From Pseudomonas fluorescens (GTDB taxonomy: Bacteria; Pseudomonadota; Gammaproteobacteria; Pseudomonadales; Pseudomonadaceae), in contig NZ_VCNJ01000025.1 in assembly GCF_005938625.1 (NCBI RefSeq), positions 1-54,177 of the forward strand: DNA of 54,177 nt. Reading direction: 5' to 3'. Made by a program: the position numbers and the translations under genes. Shown in pieces: positions 51,714-54,177 of the stretch (its first letter is position 1; every line of letters starts with the position of its first letter). A model generated the notes under the pieces. That model had not been told where the DNA came from and did no database searches. It saw nothing but the letters and a program-made list of their open reading frames with translations.

Positions 51714-51896
51714 TTTGATTTATGATTCTGTCTCGTAATGTATCTGCGTCCGTAATATCTAACCTTCGCTTACAAACTCCCCTGCTGCGCGACACAGACG
51801 CGATACACCGCCACCGCTTAATGGCCACACCCGAGCACACCTGCTCAGGCTTTTGTCCTTAATGTGTGGTTGCGTTGTGCAGCCAGGAGAATCCAA

Positions 51897-52304
51897 ATGT
51901 CCCGTACTTCGACCCTCGGTAAAAAATCCATTGGCCTGATCGGCGCCGCACTGGCTGGCGGCTTGATGTTGTCCGGTTCGGTGTTTGCCGCTCAACCACT
52001 GGCGCAGGGCTACATGGTCGCCTCGGCGGAAACCTCGGTGAAAGCGCCGGAAGGCAAATGCGGTGAAGGCAAATGTGGCGATGCTTCGATGGCCAAGACT
52101 GACAGCGATGGTGACGGCAAGGTCTCCCGCGCCGAGTTTCTGAAAGTCGCGCCGAAGTCCGACTTCGACAAGATCGACACCAACCATGACGGTTTCATCG
52201 ACGAGCAAGAGGCCTACAACAACGTGAAGGCCAACTTTGAAGCCAATGGCAAGAAGATGCCGAAAGGCCTGTTCGAGCACCTGAAAGATCAAGACGGCGC
52301 CTGA
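51897..52304 (+). CDS. Secreted EF-hand protein with tandem EGKCG motif
   Basis: A 135-residue secreted protein. The signal peptide covers about residues 1-31. A short segment (Q-P-L-A-Q-G-Y-M) follows, then E52-G-K-C-G-E-G-K-C-G61 with C55 and C60, and then two canonical EF-hand loops: D69-E80 and D94-E105, each with the right calcium ligands. The EGKCG pattern is the motif modified by MNIO (DUF692) enzymes in HvfA and bufferin peptides, which bind copper. No MNIO or partner gene lies in the window. The ATG is 6 bases after AGGAGA. The function is not known. Confidence 0.88.
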   Translation: MSRTSTLGKKSIGLIGAALAGGLMLSGSVFAAQPLAQGYMVASAETSVKAPEGKCGEGKCGDASMAKTDSDGDGKVSRAEFLKVAPKSDFDKIDTNHDGFIDEQEAYNNVKANFEANGKKMPKGLFEHLKDQDGA

Positions 52305-52315
52305 TCAGCAGAAAA

Positions 52316-52355
52316 AACCAAGCCGCGCGTCTCGTGAGAGAAACGCGGCTTTTTC
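52316..52355 (+). terminator. Terminator between the EF-hand gene and the chemoreceptor
   Basis: AAGCCGCG (52320-52327) pairs with CGCGGCTT (52344-52351) and is followed by TTT; a run of A residues precedes it, so it can serve both convergent genes. Confidence 0.85.
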
Positions 52356-52367
52356 ACGCCTGCCCGT

Positions 52368-53993
52368 TTACAACTGGAAGCGCCGCACCATGCCCTGCAA
52401 GGCGTTGGCCAGTTGCGACAATTCATGGCTGGACACACTGGTCTGGTCAGCGCCTGCGGCAGAACGTACCGACAAATCACGAATGTTCACCAGGTTGCGA
52501 TCGACTTCCCGCGCGACTTGCGCTTGTTCTTCCGCAGCGCTGGCAATCACCAGATTGCGCTCATGGATCTCGTGCACCGACGCGGTAATGGTTTGCAGCG
52601 CCTCACCGGCGCGCTCAGCCAACGCCAGCGTGGTCGTCGCACGCGCGGTACTGGCCTGCATCGAATCCAGCGCCAGGCTCGAACCATTGCGCATGCCCTG
52701 GACCATCTGCTCGATCTCCTGAGTCGATTGCTGCGTACGATAAGCCAGCGCCCGCACTTCATCGGCCACTACGGCAAAGCCTCGTCCGCTCTCGCCGGCG
52801 CGCGCCGCTTCAATCGCCGCGTTGAGCGCCAGCAGGTTGGTCTGCTCGGCAATCGCCCGAATCACATCCAGTACTTTGCCGATGTCCTGCGACTGGTTGG
52901 CCAGTGATTGCACCAACTCACCAGTCTGTTGCACATCACTGGCCAGAGCATTGATGGCCGTGGCGGTCTCACTGACGCGCACCTGCCCCAGATGCGCCGA
53001 CTCGCTGGACTGACGGGTCGCGTCAGAGGTCGACACCGCATTGCGTGCGACCTCTTCCACTGCGGCCGTCATCTGATTGACCGCAGTCGCGGCCTGTTCA
53101 ATTTCGTTGTTCTGCTGTTGCAGCCCCTGTGTACTGTCGAGCGTCACTGCATTGAGTTCATCGGCAGCGGTGGCCAGTTGCGTGGCTGAACCACTGATGC
53201 CTTGCAGCATCTCACGCAGGTTCTGCTGCATGGTCGCCAGAGCCTTGAGCAAGCGACTGACTTCATCGTTGCCATGGGTTTCGATCGGCCGGGTCAGATC
53301 GCCCTGCGCCACACTTTCTGCGGCGCTCACGGCACTGCTCAGCGGACGAACGATACTGCGCGTGAGCATCATCGCCAGTGCCACCGTGGCCAGCGCGGCC
53401 AAGGCAATGAACAAGCTGACAATCGTGCGCGAGTTTTCGTAGTGTGCTGCAGACTTCTGGCTTTCGGCGGCGACCTGTTTGGCGAACAGGTCCGCCAGAT
53501 CATTGAGTTGCTTGCCGGAGCCATCGACGACGGTTTTCATGTCGACCAACAGCAACTTGGTCAGCTCATCACGTTTGCCTTGTTCAGCGAGGGCAAAGGA
53601 TTGAGCGATGCCACTGCGATACGCGGCGAAGGTCTTTTTGAACTGGTCGTATAGCTGCTGGCCTTCCGGAGTGTTGACCAGCTTGTCGTAGGCGGCGATT
53701 TTCTCGCTCAGCTCCTTGTCGCGGGTATCCATCTGGCTGCGGTAGGTGGCGAGATTGTTCGCGTCCTGATCCAGGGCCATGCGCAACGAGATGGTGCGGA
53801 TGCGCAGCATGATCTCGCGAATCTCGTCGCCGCCACGAATACTCGGCAGCCACTGATTTTCTACCGCGACCTCGCTGTCGCGAATACTCGACATCTGCCC
53901 CAGCGCAAACACGCCGAGCAATGCCACCAACACCGCGATCAGGGCGAACCCCAGGGCCGCCCGGGGAGCAATATTCAACTGACGAAGCAACAT
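52368..53993 (-). CDS. Methyl-accepting chemotaxis protein
   Basis: A 541-residue chemoreceptor. A first membrane helix (about 11-33) and a second (about 189-211) flank a periplasmic domain of about 155 residues that is helical (4HB type, E-I-R-E-I-M-L-R-I-R-T-I). A HAMP domain (about 212-265) and the cytoplasmic coiled coil follow; the tip E-Q-T-N-L-L-A-L-N-A-A-I-E-A-A-R is perfect. The C-terminus lacks a pentapeptide for methylation-enzyme docking. I choose ATG 53993, not the one 12 codons upstream. The ligand is unknown. A sigma-28 promoter lies upstream. Confidence 0.95.
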   Translation of the reverse strand: MLLRQLNIAPRAALGFALIAVLVALLGVFALGQMSSIRDSEVAVENQWLPSIRGGDEIREIMLRIRTISLRMALDQDANNLATYRSQMDTRDKELSEKIAAYDKLVNTPEGQQLYDQFKKTFAAYRSGIAQSFALAEQGKRDELTKLLLVDMKTVVDGSGKQLNDLADLFAKQVAAESQKSAAHYENSRTIVSLFIALAALATVALAMMLTRSIVRPLSSAVSAAESVAQGDLTRPIETHGNDEVSRLLKALATMQQNLREMLQGISGSATQLATAADELNAVTLDSTQGLQQQNNEIEQAATAVNQMTAAVEEVARNAVSTSDATRQSSESAHLGQVRVSETATAINALASDVQQTGELVQSLANQSQDIGKVLDVIRAIAEQTNLLALNAAIEAARAGESGRGFAVVADEVRALAYRTQQSTQEIEQMVQGMRNGSSLALDSMQASTARATTTLALAERAGEALQTITASVHEIHERNLVIASAAEEQAQVAREVDRNLVNIRDLSVRSAAGADQTSVSSHELSQLANALQGMVRRFQL

Positions 53994-54065
53994 GACGAAC
54001 GCCCTTATTCTTGTATTGGCCAGATTCAAGGGGCGAAGCCATGGCAGTCCCCTCTTGTTAGCGGG

Positions 54066-54092
54066 CTATCGGCAGGTTGTATGACGACTTGA
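54066..54092 (-). promoter_or_regulatory. Sigma-28 (FliA) promoter of the chemoreceptor gene
   Basis: On the minus strand TCAAGTCG (54085-54092) and GCCGATAG (54066-54073) are 11 bases apart, matching the flagellar-class promoter. The transcript would start near 54058 and leave a leader of about 65 bases. Confidence 0.85.
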
Positions 54093-54114
54093 AGGGGAAA
54101 TGAGTTTTTGTCGG

Positions 54115-54153
54115 ACAAAAAAAATCCCCGTATCTTTCGATACGAGGATTTTT
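54115..54153 (-). terminator. Terminator of the tRNA transcript at the window edge
   Basis: AAATCCCCGTATC (54122-54134) pairs with GATACGAGGATTT (54139-54151) over a TTTC loop, with one mismatch, and has eight T residues downstream on the minus strand. It lies just after the partial tRNA. Confidence 0.85.
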
Positions 54154-54157
54154 AATA

Positions 54158-54177
54158 TGGTCGGGGTAAGGGGATTC
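54158..54177 (-). tRNA. 3' end of a tRNA (partial), possibly tRNA-Pro
   Basis: The last 20 bases, read on the minus strand, are GAATCCCCTTACCCCGACCA: the end of a T-loop, a T-stem strand, a seven-base acceptor strand TACCCCG, discriminator A and a CCA end. The acceptor sequence predicts a 5' end CGGGGTA, as in proline tRNAs (C1-G72, A73). The rest is outside the window, so the amino acid is a guess. Confidence 0.7.

Overview
The window is chromosomal DNA from a Pseudomonas, most likely of the P. fluorescens group. The evidence is gene order, the proteins themselves, Pseudomonas-only RNAs (PrrF and CrcZ), the small protein CbrX upstream of cbrA, and two dense families of intergenic palindromic repeats typical of that group. 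Nearly all of it is conserved core genome. From memory, 0-36 kb follows the PAO1 order around PA4691-PA4733, and 43-52 kb follows the pil/coaE/yacG/ndh block around PA4525-PA4538. I see no prophage, insertion sequence, CRISPR array or resistance island.

Layout. Bases 1-143 hold a strong minus-strand promoter and leader that look like the start of an rRNA operon, directly after msrQ. 0.1-6.1 kb (minus strand): methionine sulfoxide repair (msrPQ), phospholipid synthesis (pssA) and branched-chain amino-acid synthesis (ilvI, ilvH, ilvC). 6.5-14 kb: a DUF4124 protein, the PBP1b module (mrcB, its lipoprotein activator lpoP, a YqcC protein), an unusual kinase-like two-domain protein, a pentapeptide-repeat protein, a TfoX C-terminal-domain protein and the cAMP-binding protein CbpA. 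14-18 kb: iron and heme. A Fur-controlled PrrF small RNA faces the heme-import operon phuT-phuU-phuV-phuW, which has its own Fur-box-like site and a divergent Rieske protein. 18-22 kb: sfsA with an aminotransferase, dksA, and the tRNA-modifying gluQ.

22-31.9 kb: the carbon/nitrogen regulator cbrX-cbrA-cbrB, followed by the sigma-54-dependent small RNA CrcZ with six A-rich Hfq/Crc-binding clusters, then pcnB, folK and panB-panC-panD. 32-41.5 kb: pgi, acs, a DUF2236 protein, an rRNA methyltransferase-like protein, a large DUF748/AsmA-like envelope protein and a small DUF2845 protein. 41.7-47.7 kb: a BON-domain protein, pilA with a sigma-54 promoter, divergent pilB-pilC-pilD, then translationally coupled coaE and yacG. 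47.7-54.2 kb: small conserved proteins, a CbiM-like membrane protein, DUF1780 and MOSC proteins, a DUF3094 membrane peptide, ndh, a small secreted EF-hand protein carrying a tandem EGKCG motif, a chemoreceptor with a sigma-28 promoter, and at the edge the 3' end of a tRNA with its terminator.

The regulatory themes are unusually visible: sigma-54 (crcZ, pilA), sigma-28 (chemoreceptor), Fur (prrF, phu) and rRNA-type control. The least expected item is the EF-hand protein: its motif matches the cysteine motif modified by MNIO/DUF692 enzymes in HvfA and bufferin peptides, yet no such enzyme is encoded here.
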